The notes: generated by a model from the sequence alone, not told the origin. A stretch of 64,000 nucleotides of DNA from Ectothiorhodospira sp. BSL-9 (GCF_001632845.1 NZ_CP011994.1:682001-746000); one strand, 5' to 3'. Numbered from the stretch's first letter, positions 23,831 through 31,644 are shown. Translations and numbers: made by a program.

Positions 23831-24031
23831 CGTTCCGGTCTGCGAAGACCATTCTCCGGTGATCATCACCCGGAGCAAGCCGGATCCGTGGTTATGATCT
23901 CTCTTGACGACTATGAGGCGTTGCAAGAGACCGCATATCTCCTGCGCGCCCCTAAGAACGCCCGTCGTTTGTTAGAGTCCGTTGTCGAGCTAGAGCAAGG
24001 CGGCGGCCAGGAAAAGGAACTTCTTGAATGA
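23831..24031 (+). pseudogene. yefM-like antitoxin remnant
   Basis: GSVVMISLDDYEALQETAYL and LLRAPKNARRLLESVVELEQ match the C-terminal half of YefM/Phd antitoxins. The preceding residues VCEDHSPVIITRSK (23838-23879) belong to the same protein but in another frame: about 1 nt is missing near 23880. The N-terminal third was removed by the IS3-type element. The remaining frame runs into the yoeB remnant (ATGA overlap). Confidence 0.88.
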
Positions 24032-24282
24032 AACTCATCTTCTCCGAAAACGCCTGGGAAGATTATCTGTACTGGCAGTAAACGGACAAAAAGCTCCTGA
24101 TCCGAATCAACAAGTTAATCAATGCGACGAAACGAGAGCCATTCGAGGGCGTGGGAAAGCCAGAACCACTCAAACACATTTTCGCTGGTTATTGGTCTCG
24201 CCGAATTAACGACGAGCACCGCATGGTCTACAAAGTCACTGATGACGCTTTGCTCCTCGCCCAGTTCCAGTACCACTACTGA
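24028..24282 (+). pseudogene. yoeB-like toxin with in-frame stop
   Basis: The frame from the ATG at 24028 reads MKLIFSENAWEDYLYWQ, then TAA, then TDKKLLIRINKLINATKR and HIFAGYWSRRINDEHRMVYK to a stop at 24280. This is full-length YoeB (84 residues) except codon 18, where TAA replaces a sense codon (AAA would be one change away). Catalytic Glu, Arg, His and Tyr positions survive downstream. With the antitoxin broken too, the pair is dead or nearly so. Confidence 0.9.
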
Positions 24283-24353
24283 TTTAACGCACTGATTTAA
24301 CGCCGCAAACAGCAGCCGAGCACCGCGAGGACCGACTGCTGTGCCTTGTTATG
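24278..24353 (-). repeat. attC site of the ParE-type cassette, with duplicated core
   Basis: Read on the minus strand, ATAACAAGG...GCGTTAAAT (24353 to about 24294) with inner pairing CAGCAGTCGG / CCGAGCAC-type arms: the R/L box layout of integron attC sites. ACTGATTTAACGC is repeated directly at 24278-24290 and 24291-24303, so the core end is present twice next to the yoeB stop. The site follows the stop of the gene at 24349-24648. Confidence 0.72.
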
Positions 24354-24648
24354 TGCGTGCCAATTCTCGCCACTTCCCTGGCGCTTGCTTTGGATGAAAC
24401 ACTGCAAGCACAAGAATGAATTCATCTTCATTGCGGTAGAGCACCCCATGAGGAAATGTTTCGAGAGGCCAACGCCGCACTTCATGCGCAAGAATTTGCA
24501 TTGCTAACGGTTGGCTTGCGGCAGCTTCAACAGCGCTCTCTACCGCGTTTTGAAACTTTTGAGCTAACTCAGGGCTGATTTTGCGATAATAGCTTTTTTC
24601 CCGCTGAACATCTTCACGGGCGGATTCAACGAAACGAACGGGTTTCAA
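24349..24648 (-). CDS. ParE/RelE-type toxin (cassette gene)
   Basis: 99 residues with the ParE fold: KPVRFVESAREDVQREKSYYRKISPELAQKF, then RRWPLETFPHGVLYRNEDEFILVLAVFHPKQAPGKW. It probably starts at the TTG at 24648 inside the antitoxin stop (TTGA overlap). With 24645-24884 it forms a toxin-antitoxin operon within one cassette. The target (gyrase or ribosome) cannot be told from the sequence. Confidence 0.87.
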   Translation of the reverse strand: MKPVRFVESAREDVQREKSYYRKISPELAQKFQNAVESAVEAAASQPLAMQILAHEVRRWPLETFPHGVLYRNEDEFILVLAVFHPKQAPGKWRELART

Positions 24649-24884
24649 CGATCATCTGCCTGTAGATCAGTAAATACGTCTTCAGCAGGGATAGCTTGCT
24701 CTTCACCGCGAAGATAGGCTTGATACCTCCGACTAGCCTCAGCCAGCCAAGCTTGCTCCACTTGTCGGGGGTCAGAACCGGGGCGCCCCTCAATGCTCTC
24801 TAACAGGTGTACTACCAAGCGAGTTCTATCCTCTCTGGGAAGAGAAAGTGCTTCTGCTTCAACAATTTCTGCGGAAATAGCCAT
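24645..24884 (-). CDS. Putative addiction-module antitoxin (cassette gene)
   Basis: 79 residues. MAISAEIVEAEALSLPREDRTRLVVHLLESIEG followed by a Trp-containing helix (EQAWLAEASRRYQAYLRGE) is the 'putative addiction module component' family, which pairs with ParE-like toxins. It lies first in the operon with a 4-nt overlap to the toxin. Confidence 0.88.
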   Translation of the reverse strand: MAISAEIVEAEALSLPREDRTRLVVHLLESIEGRPGSDPRQVEQAWLAEASRRYQAYLRGEEQAIPAEDVFTDLQADDR

Positions 24885-24963
24885 AACTACCTCACTTAAT
24901 ATTTATTCGTTTACACTCTACTACGCTACGCTGTAGAAATGAAGCTAGAACATCTCTCAAAGC

Positions 24964-25016
24964 ACATAACGCTTCAAACACCGGCGCAGCTATGCTGCGT
25001 CCGCGTGCTTTGATTT
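24964..25016 (-). repeat. attC site interrupted by a group IIC intron
   Basis: CATAACGC at the left, a central palindrome (GGCGCAGCTATGCTGCGTCC) and GCTTTGATTT at 25007-25016. The other end, TAAC, resumes at 25662 after the intron. Without the intron it reads on the minus strand as ...TTAAAATCAAAGCACGCGGAC...GCGTTATG, a normal attC, placed at the stop codon of the endonuclease gene. Confidence 0.75.
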
Positions 25017-25661
25017 GTGTACGCCCGACATGGGCATGAACTGATGGGGTGAAAGTCCCCTGTAGGAGTACCTGAGATGTCCACACTTTGGACTCGAGCC
25101 AACACAAGGTGACGAAGCCCATCAGGTGCAGGGGATAGGGTAAATGCGGCGGTTGTGCACTGAAAGTTCATGTTCTTATTCGGGGAGATCTGTCTCACTT
25201 GCGGCCCGTGTCCCCTATGGGAGTCGAACTGAGGGCCGGCTCGAAAGGGCCGGAATGACCATCGAACCCTACCGGGACTGTGGTCGCCATGGGAGCCGGA
25301 CTGTGGGCCAGCCCGAAAGGGCAGGAATCACCACCGGACCCTACCGCGACCCGGCCAGCGCGCCAACCGGTAACGCTTGGCGTGATGAGGCAGAAGTCAG
25401 CAAACGGCATAGTAGCCAAACGCTCACCGTAATGGGTGAGACACGGTGAAGGCCCGAACCCCCCGCAACGAGAGAGGCCAGCTAGTCTCAACGGCCGTAA
25501 TGCGCCCGACCGGGTGAAACGGCCTTGGCGATTCGTTGGGTAACCAACGTTGAAGGTCTCCATGTTCGCATGGTCCTTTGAATTCCGGTGGAAACGCCCC
25601 GTGCGGACCCGCATGCGGGGTATTGTGGAGGCCGGGGGAGAAAAGACCCCGGCTATCCGAT
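25017..25661 (+). mobile_element. ORF-less group IIC (attC-type) intron
   Basis: The 5' end GTGTACGCCCGACATGGG and the following GAACTGATGGGGTGAAAGTC are typical of group IIC-attC introns. Domain V is AACGCCCCGTGCGGACCCGC plus its pairing strand (about 25590-25625). A domain VI stem GCCGGGG...CCCCGGC follows, ending CTATCCGAT. The 645 nt equals the ribozyme of such introns without the ~1.3-kb reverse transcriptase; the open frames inside are not protein-like. It sits exactly in an attC, the known target of this class. Confidence 0.82.
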
Positions 25662-26413
25662 TAACTGTTGATGCTCAACGTCAATGGCACGTGGTCACTT
25701 ATTGAAATCCACTCATCGTGCTGACCGACCTGCAAAGTACATTCTTCCGTAAAATCAGACGAAGTAAAAACGTAATCAATGTGGTACGCCTTCTCGCGGT
25801 TCCGCTGTAAGAAAAATGTTGGGCTGGTCTCGTTTCCCTGCTCTTCCTCGAAGACTCGGTGATACTGGCTCTTGAAACCCATCTCGTTAAGCTCAGCAAC
25901 TACGTCCGAGTGATTCCACCAACGGTCAGGCTTATCCCAGCGCACATTGCTATTAAAATCGCCGAGAATGACTGTCTTTGGCCCGCTAAGGTCTTCACGG
26001 TGGATCTGAAGATACTTCCAGAATTGCCCCATGTAGCCAAATGCTTCGTCATTGCGCCCCTTCGTCCAGACGGCCAGCACAGTGAAATCTCCGTCGATGG
26101 TGAAAGGAAGAAAAAGCCTGAGATCTTCCGTGTTCCAATTCAGTTTTTCACTCTTGCTTAGCAGCCCAGGTACAGAAAAACTGCCGCTCCAATCTAACCT
26201 TTCAACTCGATGACCGTTTCGAGGAAAAATGCCGATACCACGATTTTTTGACTCGCCCAACCAGAGGTATGAGCCTGCCCAATCCCTATAGGCGGGAGTT
26301 GATAGCGCAGGGTCTTCGCATTCCTGAACCACCAAGACATCAGCTTGCAAGATCTCTGCTTCCGCGAGCTTTCGTCTCAGTGCCCCATTACAGTTCCAGG
26401 TTACTACTTTCAT
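25661..26413 (-). CDS. Endonuclease/exonuclease/phosphatase family protein (cassette gene)
   Basis: 250 residues. It opens [15 protein letters not shown], with [21 protein letters not shown] and the C-terminal [10 protein letters not shown]: the Asn, Glu, Asp-x-Asn and Asp-His residues of the EEP metal-dependent phosphoesterase fold. Substrate may be DNA, RNA or a phospholipid head group; unknown. Its TAA stop lies exactly at the attC/intron junction, so the intron insertion left the protein intact. Cassette attC sites lie on both sides (25016/25662 and 26425). Confidence 0.85.
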   Translation of the reverse strand: MKVVTWNCNGALRRKLAEAEILQADVLVVQECEDPALSTPAYRDWAGSYLWLGESKNRGIGIFPRNGHRVERLDWSGSFSVPGLLSKSEKLNWNTEDLRLFLPFTIDGDFTVLAVWTKGRNDEAFGYMGQFWKYLQIHREDLSGPKTVILGDFNSNVRWDKPDRWWNHSDVVAELNEMGFKSQYHRVFEEEQGNETSPTFFLQRNREKAYHIDYVFTSSDFTEECTLQVGQHDEWISISDHVPLTLSINS

Positions 26414-26424
26414 AGATAGAGAGA

Positions 26425-26472
26425 GTTAACGCCCGCATTCAGCGGCTTGTCCGCTGACATGCTTTGTTAGCA
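26425..26472 (-). repeat. attC site of the brnTA cassette
   Basis: On the minus strand: GCTAACAAAGCATGTCAGCGGAC, loop, then GCCGCTGAATGCGGGCGTTAAC. CAGCGGAC/GCCGCTG pair and the cores RYYYAAC and GTTA sit at the ends. This is a textbook short attC. The core runs just past the brnA stop. Confidence 0.85.
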
Positions 26473-26696
26473 GCCGCTTCTTCTAAACGCTCGGCGAGCC
26501 ATACCTTTATGATTGACTGCCTAGTAACACCTAAGCGACTCGCTTCACGGTCGAGCGACTCGATCATCCAAATGGGAAAGTCTACGTTAACCCGCTTCTG
26601 CACCTGATTCGGACGCTTTGCGGTTTTTAGATCAAGGTGTTCTAGTAGATCTTCTTCGTTATCGTCGAACCTTTTATCTAACTCTTCAGCTTTCAT
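26439..26696 (-). CDS. brnA: BrnA/CopG-type antitoxin
   Basis: 85 residues. The C-terminal half, KRVNVDFPIWMIESLDREASRLGVTRQSIIKVWLAERLEEA, is a ribbon-helix-helix domain of the kind that follows BrnT toxins. The ATG at 26696 overlaps the end of the brnT reading frame by 11 nt. The C-terminal codons run into the attC. Its partner toxin is disrupted (26686-26817 and 30380-30515), leaving an orphan antitoxin. Confidence 0.88.
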   Translation of the reverse strand: MKAEELDKRFDDNEEDLLEHLDLKTAKRPNQVQKRVNVDFPIWMIESLDREASRLGVTRQSIIKVWLAERLEEAAANKACQRTSR

Positions 26697-26817
26697 ACAG
26701 TGCCACCTCTGATTTCCGCGCCCTTCTGACCGAGATGATGCGGATGGTGCCCTTCCGGTAGGTAATTATTGCCGACCACACCTTCGTTCCAATGGTGCCA
26801 ATAACCAACGTCCGGGG
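26686..26817 (-). pseudogene. brnT: brnT toxin, 3' half (split by insertion)
   Basis: The minus strand reads RTLVIGTIGTKVWSAIITYR then KGTIRIISVRRARKSEVALY-ES-stop, the second half of BrnT including the conserved RIISVRRA. It opens directly at the low-coordinate end of the IS3-type element. Joined to the 5' half at 30380-30515 it gives ...AKTIDEP-RTLVIG..., a complete BrnT of about 90 residues. Confidence 0.88.
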
Positions 26818-26857
26818 CCGGCGGCTGTCAATGATGTTGTCGCCTGAGAGTGCATCG

Positions 26858-27922
26858 TTATGCAGCCATTCTCAGTGGCTGATCTTGAGCAACGCGCTCA
26901 GGATTCATGGTGACGGTATCGACATGCGACCAGTTGCGAGTCTTTCCAGTCCAGCGCTCCGGGCGAAGCTGTCGGGCTCTTTGGAACTGCTGATGACGGC
27001 GTACCAGGATCGCCTTATCCTCACCCCGGTGACGCTCAGCGGGCGTGACAAAGCGGATGGCGCTGTGACGGTGTTCGTGGTTGTACCAGCGGACGAAGCC
27101 ATGCACCCACTCACGGGCCTTGTCGAGCGATTCCAGACCTTTGGCCGGATAGCCAGGGACGTACTTGCAGGTACGGAACAAGGCTTCAGCGTAGGCATTG
27201 TCGTTGCTCACCCGTGGCCGACTGAAGGAGGGGTCGATATTCATGTCCCGCAGCTTCTCCAGCAGCGTGGCGGCCTTGAAGGGGCTACCATTATCCGCGT
27301 GCAATACCAGAGGCTTTCGCACGATGTTCTCGGCCAACACGGCCCGCTGAATGACTTGCGTGGCGTTGTCCGCCGATTCCGACGAAAAGACCTCCCAGCC
27401 CACGACCTTGCGGCTGAAGACATCCAGGATCATGATCAGGTAGTAGAACGTCCCCCGGGCCGGGCCTGGCAGCCAGGTGCAGTCCCAGACCCAAAGCCGA
27501 TTAGGTGCATGGGCCTGATGCGTGGTCGGTGGCTTGCTGCGGCGGGGGGCCTTGGCACGCCCCCGGTGAGCCACCTGGCCGTGACGGCGCAGCACCCGGT
27601 AGAACGTGGACACCGAGGCCAGATAGCGATCTTCCTCGTCCAGCAAGCGCACCAGGATCTGATCCGGTGGCAGGGACGCGTACTCGGGCCGATTGCATAC
27701 GTCCAGGATCGCTTGCTCTTCCTCAGGACTCAGGGCATTGGCCGGCCTTGGCCGATCCGCGAAAGGGCGGCGATCCTCCCCCAGGTTGTCCTGCGCGGTC
27801 CAGCGTTGGTAGGTGCGGGCACAGATACCGGCCACCTCGCAGGCGGGTGTCAGCCTTGCCCCCTTGGCCCGGGCCTGATCGATCAGCTCAACGGTTTTGC
27901 GGCGATCTGCGGTGCTGATCAT
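26858..27922 (-). CDS. IS3-type transposase OrfB
   Basis: 354 residues, intact. It has an HTH_21-like N-terminus (MISTADRRKTVELIDQARAK) and an rve core with Asp in LWVWDCTWLPG, Asp in VLHADNGSPFK, and Glu in AYAEALFRTCKY. The ending VRWYNHEHRHSAIRFVTPAERH is usual. The start overlaps the orfA stop (ATGA). Confidence 0.94.
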   Translation of the reverse strand: MISTADRRKTVELIDQARAKGARLTPACEVAGICARTYQRWTAQDNLGEDRRPFADRPRPANALSPEEEQAILDVCNRPEYASLPPDQILVRLLDEEDRYLASVSTFYRVLRRHGQVAHRGRAKAPRRSKPPTTHQAHAPNRLWVWDCTWLPGPARGTFYYLIMILDVFSRKVVGWEVFSSESADNATQVIQRAVLAENIVRKPLVLHADNGSPFKAATLLEKLRDMNIDPSFSRPRVSNDNAYAEALFRTCKYVPGYPAKGLESLDKAREWVHGFVRWYNHEHRHSAIRFVTPAERHRGEDKAILVRRHQQFQRARQLRPERWTGKTRNWSHVDTVTMNPERVAQDQPLRMAA

Positions 27923-28416
27923 TTTTCCTCGTCCCCCCAGATCGCGGCGGCCTTTTTTGACAGTGTCAGCAGTGCCGCTGTCTCCGCCAACGCGGCCTCC
28001 TTGCGTCTGAGCTCCCGTTCAAGCTCACGAACGCGGGCCTTGTGGTCCTTGAGTTCCTGGGCTTCACGGCGGCGGTCCTGGCTCGCCAAGCCGGCTGCCT
28101 GTTCACAGTCGTGGCGCCACACCTGTAATTGCTCCGGATACAAACCCCGGGAACGGCAATACTCCGCCACCTCCTGGGCGTTCATCCCGGCTGTCTCCAC
28201 CACTGCGGAGAACTTGTCCTTGGATGACCAGGCTTCAGTGCCGGCCCCCGTGGCCTGGGGAAGACAGCGGCCTTGTTCTCGGGCCTCCTTGCGCCACTTG
28301 TACACCGTGGCAATGGAAACCCCTTCCTGCTCCGCCACCTCCCGGGGCGAGAGGTTGTACGGGGTCAATAGCTTGGCTACTGCGGCTTCTCTGCGTTCGT
28401 CAGGATATCGCGGCAT
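27919..28416 (-). CDS. IS3-type transposase OrfA
   Basis: 165 residues from the ATG at 28416, with GAGAGAGGAGCG just upstream. An HTH (SPREVAEQEGVSIATVYKWRKEAR) is followed by a second recognition segment and a coiled coil (LKDHKARVRELERELRRKEAALAET). It overlaps orfB by 4 nt. The intron inserted only ~55 nt upstream of the start. Confidence 0.88.
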   Translation of the reverse strand: MPRYPDERREAAVAKLLTPYNLSPREVAEQEGVSIATVYKWRKEAREQGRCLPQATGAGTEAWSSKDKFSAVVETAGMNAQEVAEYCRSRGLYPEQLQVWRHDCEQAAGLASQDRRREAQELKDHKARVRELERELRRKEAALAETAALLTLSKKAAAIWGDEEK

Positions 28417-28472
28417 CTTGGGCGCTCCTCTCTCGCCCCCAGGGTGTTTTAAATACTCTATCAAACCGGACG

Positions 28473-30360
28473 GTCGAGTCGGCCGAGGGAACTGCCCCCT
28501 CGGCCGCTCACAGAACCCGGCGTGAGCCTCTCGACTCACCGGGCTCTTGTTGCTCCAACCACAAACTCGCCGCGGCCGCTCCAGTGAGCAAACAGCGATG
28601 GGGAGCGACGCTTCTGTCGATCCAGCCATGCGTAAGCGCGAGTTTTATGCCCTCGCAGGCGCTTGTATTTCCGCATTGCCCAGCGAACGATCAGGAAGTC
28701 AACGTAGTCGGCCAGGGTCTGGAACTCCGAACCCCGATAGCGGCAGTAGTACCGCATCCATCCACGCAGGCGAGGTGCCGTCCAGTCAGCCAGTGCTTGA
28801 AGATCATGGTGGCTGTACCGGAACACCCCACTGTCACGCAATCGTTGGCGCATCGCTTTCAGGGCCGTCCGGCTCACCGCCGGAGTAAAGCCCGTCTTCA
28901 ACGTGCCATCGCGTAACCTGATCCGCCGCGGCCTGAACGTGTAGCCAAGGAAGTCAAACTGAATAACCGGATACGTTCCCGGTCGCTTGCTGTCCTTGCA
29001 GTAGACCACCCGGGTCTTGTCCGGGTGAAGTTCAAGCCCGCAGCTTTGCAGCCGAGACGACAGATGCTCGCGCATCTGAAGTGCCTCGGCCTCGCTGTGA
29101 CAGTGCAAGATGCCATCATCGGCGTAGCGACAAAACTCGATCTCCGGATGATGCGCGGCCAACCAGTGATCCAGCGCATAGTGCAGGAACAGGTTGGCGA
29201 GCAACGGTGATAGCGGCCCACCCTGCGGTGTGCCGACCGTTCTCTCGATCACTGTTCCATCGGCACGCTGCATCGGCGCGGTCAGCCAACGCTCCACATG
29301 GAGGAGAATCCATCGCTCCTGACAATGATGACGAAGGGCCCGCAGTAGCAGTGCATGATCGATGTTGTCAAACAATCCGCGGATGTCGTACTCCAGCACC
29401 CAGTCACGGCGCCAGCAGCGCTGGCGAGTCACTGCGAGTGCATCATGGGCCGAGCGACTCGGCCGGTACCCATAGGAGTCCGGGTGAAACACCCGCTCCA
29501 GATCGGGTTCCAGGGCCAGGACGACGGCGGTCTGGGCGATCCGATCGCTGACGGTCGGCACACCCAGCATCCGCTCCCCACCGGACTTCTTGGGGATGGG
29601 GACCGCTTTGACCGCAGGCGGGAAATAACTGCCTGAGGACAACCGGTTCCAGATCCGGTAGAGATTGCCATTTCGGTTTTCATCAAACTGCTCGATGGAA
29701 ACCGCATCGACCCCCGCTGCGCCGCGGTTGGCCTTCACGCGGTGATAGGCTTCCCATATCAGCCGCTTTGGAATCACAAACGGTTTTGTCGACATCAAGG
29801 GCTCATCCTCCAGAATCGGAGTTGACCATCGGGTCGACCAGAACAACCCGGCCCCTTCGCTCCGCAGCCATTACAGCCGCTTCATCGCTCATACGGGCCG
29901 GTCCGTCCTCAAGTCGTGCATCGGTACTCAGTGCCTTGCTTTGTGTCACTTGGCAGTCTCCCTTGGCATCACGACTTGAGTTCCCGCAGTTCCGCCGAAG
30001 CGCCCAGATCGAGATCACGCCACTTCTATGCCGGACACCACCCACCCAGTCAGCAGGCTTCCGGTGGATTTGTCCCGAGGGTAAAAGTCGCCCTCGGTTT
30101 TGATGTCGCCTAATCATTTTCGACACGTCAACAGTGATTCGTTTGCACTCGTCTTCTCGATCCATACCTGACACACCACGTGGATGTGCCTTCTCCCCCG
30201 ACGCTCACGACAACGGTCTCCAACCAATGCCGCTCGAGGGTGGTTTGGAGCCGGTCCCTGCAGACAGACTCCGGCGGGTCGGTTCCGCCATCACTTCGGC
30301 AGCTTCTCATGCTGCCCGGTCAGCTCTCACCAACCGAAACCGCATTGCTGCGGCACACAC
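28473..30360 (-). mobile_element. Complete group II intron inside the IS3-type element
   Basis: On the minus strand it starts GTGTGCCGC near 30358-30362 and ends near 28473 (...CGACTCGAC). Domain V lies at 28512-28546 (GAGCCCGGTGAG / CTCACGCCGGGTTCT around a 4-nt loop region). A domain VI stem GGCCGAGGG/CCCTCGGCC follows. The reverse transcriptase is intact, so this intron may be active. The exact ends need RNA evidence. Confidence 0.82.
28536..29795 (-). CDS. ltrA: Group II intron reverse transcriptase/maturase
   Basis: 419 residues. RT motifs: ANRGAAGVDAVSIEQF (RT0/1), PIPKKSGGERMLGVPTVSDRIAQ (RT2), DSYGYRPSRSAHDAL (RT2a), EYDIRGLFDNIDH (RT3), GTPQGGPLSPLLANLFLH (RT4) and the catalytic FCRYADDGI (RT5). 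The maturase X domain ends GWMRYYCRYRGSEF...LRGHKTRAYAWL. No HNH endonuclease domain is seen. The stop codon falls inside domain V. It may also serve the ORF-less intron at 25017, but the two introns look like different classes. Confidence 0.95.
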   Translation of the reverse strand: MSTKPFVIPKRLIWEAYHRVKANRGAAGVDAVSIEQFDENRNGNLYRIWNRLSSGSYFPPAVKAVPIPKKSGGERMLGVPTVSDRIAQTAVVLALEPDLERVFHPDSYGYRPSRSAHDALAVTRQRCWRRDWVLEYDIRGLFDNIDHALLLRALRHHCQERWILLHVERWLTAPMQRADGTVIERTVGTPQGGPLSPLLANLFLHYALDHWLAAHHPEIEFCRYADDGILHCHSEAEALQMREHLSSRLQSCGLELHPDKTRVVYCKDSKRPGTYPVIQFDFLGYTFRPRRIRLRDGTLKTGFTPAVSRTALKAMRQRLRDSGVFRYSHHDLQALADWTAPRLRGWMRYYCRYRGSEFQTLADYVDFLIVRWAMRKYKRLRGHKTRAYAWLDRQKRRSPSLFAHWSGRGEFVVGATRAR

Positions 30361-30379
30361 ACTTATCCTGACAGGGGGG

Positions 30380-30515
30380 GGGGCTCATCGATCGTTTTAG
30401 CGTCAATTTCTACAACATCCGGATCCTGCCAGAGCTCCTGAGCATCCTCAAAGTCGATGCCGTGCTTCTCCAGGTTAAGCTGACTCTTAAAAGGGTCATA
30501 TTCGAATCGATTCAT
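30380..30515 (-). pseudogene. brnT: brnT toxin, 5' half (split by insertion)
   Basis: From the ATG at 30515 the minus strand reads MNRFEYDPFKSQLNLEKHGI and DFEDAQELWQDPDVVEIDAKTIDEP, the first half of BrnT (E/F-DP-KS-N--KHGI-FE signature). It then runs into the poly-C edge of the IS3-type element. The second half is at 26686-26817. Confidence 0.88.
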
Positions 30516-30580
30516 GGTATATAAATTATGCCTTTTCGGGAGGCTTTGCAATCAGTCAGGAATTGCCGATTGGAAGTGCT

Positions 30581-30637
30581 GCTAACGCCACCCATCAACC
30601 GCGCCGCTTTTTGGCGTCGGCTCAATGGGCTGGTTAT
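30581..30637 (-). repeat. attC site upstream of brnT
   Basis: On the minus strand: ATAACCAGCCCATTGAGCCGACGCC, a short loop, GGCGCGGTTGATGGGTGGCGTTAGC. The arms GCCCATTGAGCCGACGCC/GGCGCGGTTGATGGGT pair with the characteristic offset bases. This is the Pseudomonas-like attC type. Confidence 0.85.
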
Positions 30638-30678
30638 TTTTCATCTGTACCCGTCCGGCAGACCCCGTATAGCATTCC

Positions 30679-30760
30679 ATTCGGCATTTCCTGAAGATCT
30701 ATAACGAGGATCCTAAGCCCTTCATCTGGCACAAAGATGCCGAAACCGTACTCCTGTATA
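30679..30760 (+). pseudogene. IS630-family transposase C-terminal scrap
   Basis: The plus strand reads HSIRHFLKIYNEDPKPFIW then HKDAETVL, the conserved end of IS630-family transposases. The frame is open only downstream of a stop near 30676, and nothing upstream belongs to the element. Only ~80 nt remain between two attC sites. Confidence 0.7.
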
Positions 30761-30803
30761 GTTGCCGGACGGCGGAGTCGCTGGTGGGGCCCGGTTTATT
30801 CAG

Positions 30804-30899
30804 TTCGAACGTCTATGATAAGCGGCGCGGCCACGGTCCTAGCCCCGCTTTACCGGCCACCAATTTAGCCCGCGTCCGCTTGAGCATTTTGTTGGGCCA
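30804..30899 (-). repeat. attC site of the putative AbiC-like cassette
   Basis: GCCCAACAAAATGCTCAAGCGGAC on the minus strand starts inside the last codons of the gene at 30865. The matching end is CGCCGCTTATCATAGACGTTCGAAC, with a ~40-nt variable centre. Core spacing and the CAAGCGG/CCGCTTA pairing fit an attC of about 95 bp. Confidence 0.72.
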
Positions 30900-31551
30900 T
30901 TGGCTTCCACTCTTGAACGCCGTAGCCCTGATCAGATAGTCTCTCAATACCTACTCTATACTTGCGAAGGAAATACAGCGTGGTCATGTTGGTTCCGGAG
31001 AGCTTATCGTGCTCCTGGCAATACTGACGTAGCGAATTTAGATAGATAGTGATTGTGCTGAAAGCTTCATAGCATATGACCAATGACTCGTTGCGACTTA
31101 CCTGCCCGTTTGATGCGTGTAATCTATCTTTAACCTGTTTTTCGGAGGGGATTACGGCTCGCCACTCGAGAAAGGTTATATTCAGAAAGGCATCAGTTCC
31201 TGTAGCATTAACTTGCTCTTGTTTATAGGTGACGTTGATTGTCAGCTTATCAAGTTCAGCCTGAATATCTTTTTCTATTTTTTGGACGAAGCGCATCAGA
31301 TCCAGCCTGTTGCTTTGCGACTGTAAACTTTTCATCTCAGCTTGATGCGCTCGTTCTCTCTGCAACAATGCGAATGCAGCGACCATTATGGTGATTGAAG
31401 TAAGCACTCCGCCAATAAAAGTCCCGTACGCCGCAAGCTGATTAGGCTCTATTGATGTAGGTAGGACCGAGTTATCAAATACCACTAGAGCAACAGAACC
31501 CAGAAAAATAACGAGTAGGAACCCAAGCAAAACGATTGTGAATGGTCTCAT
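30865..31551 (-). CDS. Two-helix membrane protein, possible AbiC-like defence protein (cassette gene)
   Basis: 228 residues from the ATG at 31551. Two N-terminal transmembrane helices (FTIVLLGFLLVIFLGSVALV and GTFIGGVLTSITIMVAAFAL) are followed by a coiled coil (LLQRERAHQAEMKSLQSQSN) and a soluble helical domain. The GTFIGG segment before the second helix and the overall plan resemble the 'putative phage abortive infection protein' (putAbiC) group. That resemblance is by eye and weak; otherwise the protein is unknown. Confidence 0.6.
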   Translation of the reverse strand: MRPFTIVLLGFLLVIFLGSVALVVFDNSVLPTSIEPNQLAAYGTFIGGVLTSITIMVAAFALLQRERAHQAEMKSLQSQSNRLDLMRFVQKIEKDIQAELDKLTINVTYKQEQVNATGTDAFLNITFLEWRAVIPSEKQVKDRLHASNGQVSRNESLVICYEAFSTITIYLNSLRQYCQEHDKLSGTNMTTLYFLRKYRVGIERLSDQGYGVQEWKPMAQQNAQADAG

Positions 31552-31560
31552 TTGCCCTCT

Positions 31561-31644
31561 GCCCAACGTTGCCAACACGCGAAGCTTTACAGTGAAGGCG
31601 AAGCCGCAACGAAAAAGCTGTCGCCGTGATTGGCCTTGTTAGGC
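31561..31644 (-). repeat. attC site after the cassette gene at 31639
   Basis: Cores GCCCAAC (31561-31567) and GTTAGGC (31638-31644) on the plus strand; on the minus strand GCCTAACAAGGCCAATCACGGC...GTGTTGGCAACGTTGGGC. GGCCAATCACGGCG pairs with the CGCGTGTTGGC side. The stop TAA of the upstream gene is part of the core. Confidence 0.85.

Larger units (their letters stand above)
26818..30380 (-). mobile_element. IS3-type element carrying a group II intron, inserted in brnT
   Basis: Terminal motifs TGTCAATGATG (26826, inward on plus) and TGTCAGGATAAG (30373, inward on minus) form short inverted repeats. C/G-rich bases outside them, including a G10 run at 30374-30383, obscure the exact edge and the target duplication (perhaps GGGG). 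orfA and orfB are intact. A group II intron (about 28473-30360) lies between the left repeat and orfA. Without the intron the IS is about 1.66 kb. Confidence 0.78.
30516..30864. other. Two attC sites and an IS630 scrap, no intact gene
   Basis: About 350 nt. It holds the upstream region of brnT, an attC at 30581-30637, an IS630-family C-terminal scrap (30679-30760) and most of another attC (30804-30899). No gene of its own is supported. Confidence 0.6.

Noticed and set aside
25144-25614. Open frames on both strands inside the ORF-less intron (101 and 139 codons)
   Set aside because: They overlie ribozyme structure and have no protein features; RT motifs are absent.
26792-28525. A 577-codon plus-strand frame over the IS3-type transposase genes
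   Set aside because: Shadow of orfA/orfB, which carry the HTH and DDE motifs on the minus strand.
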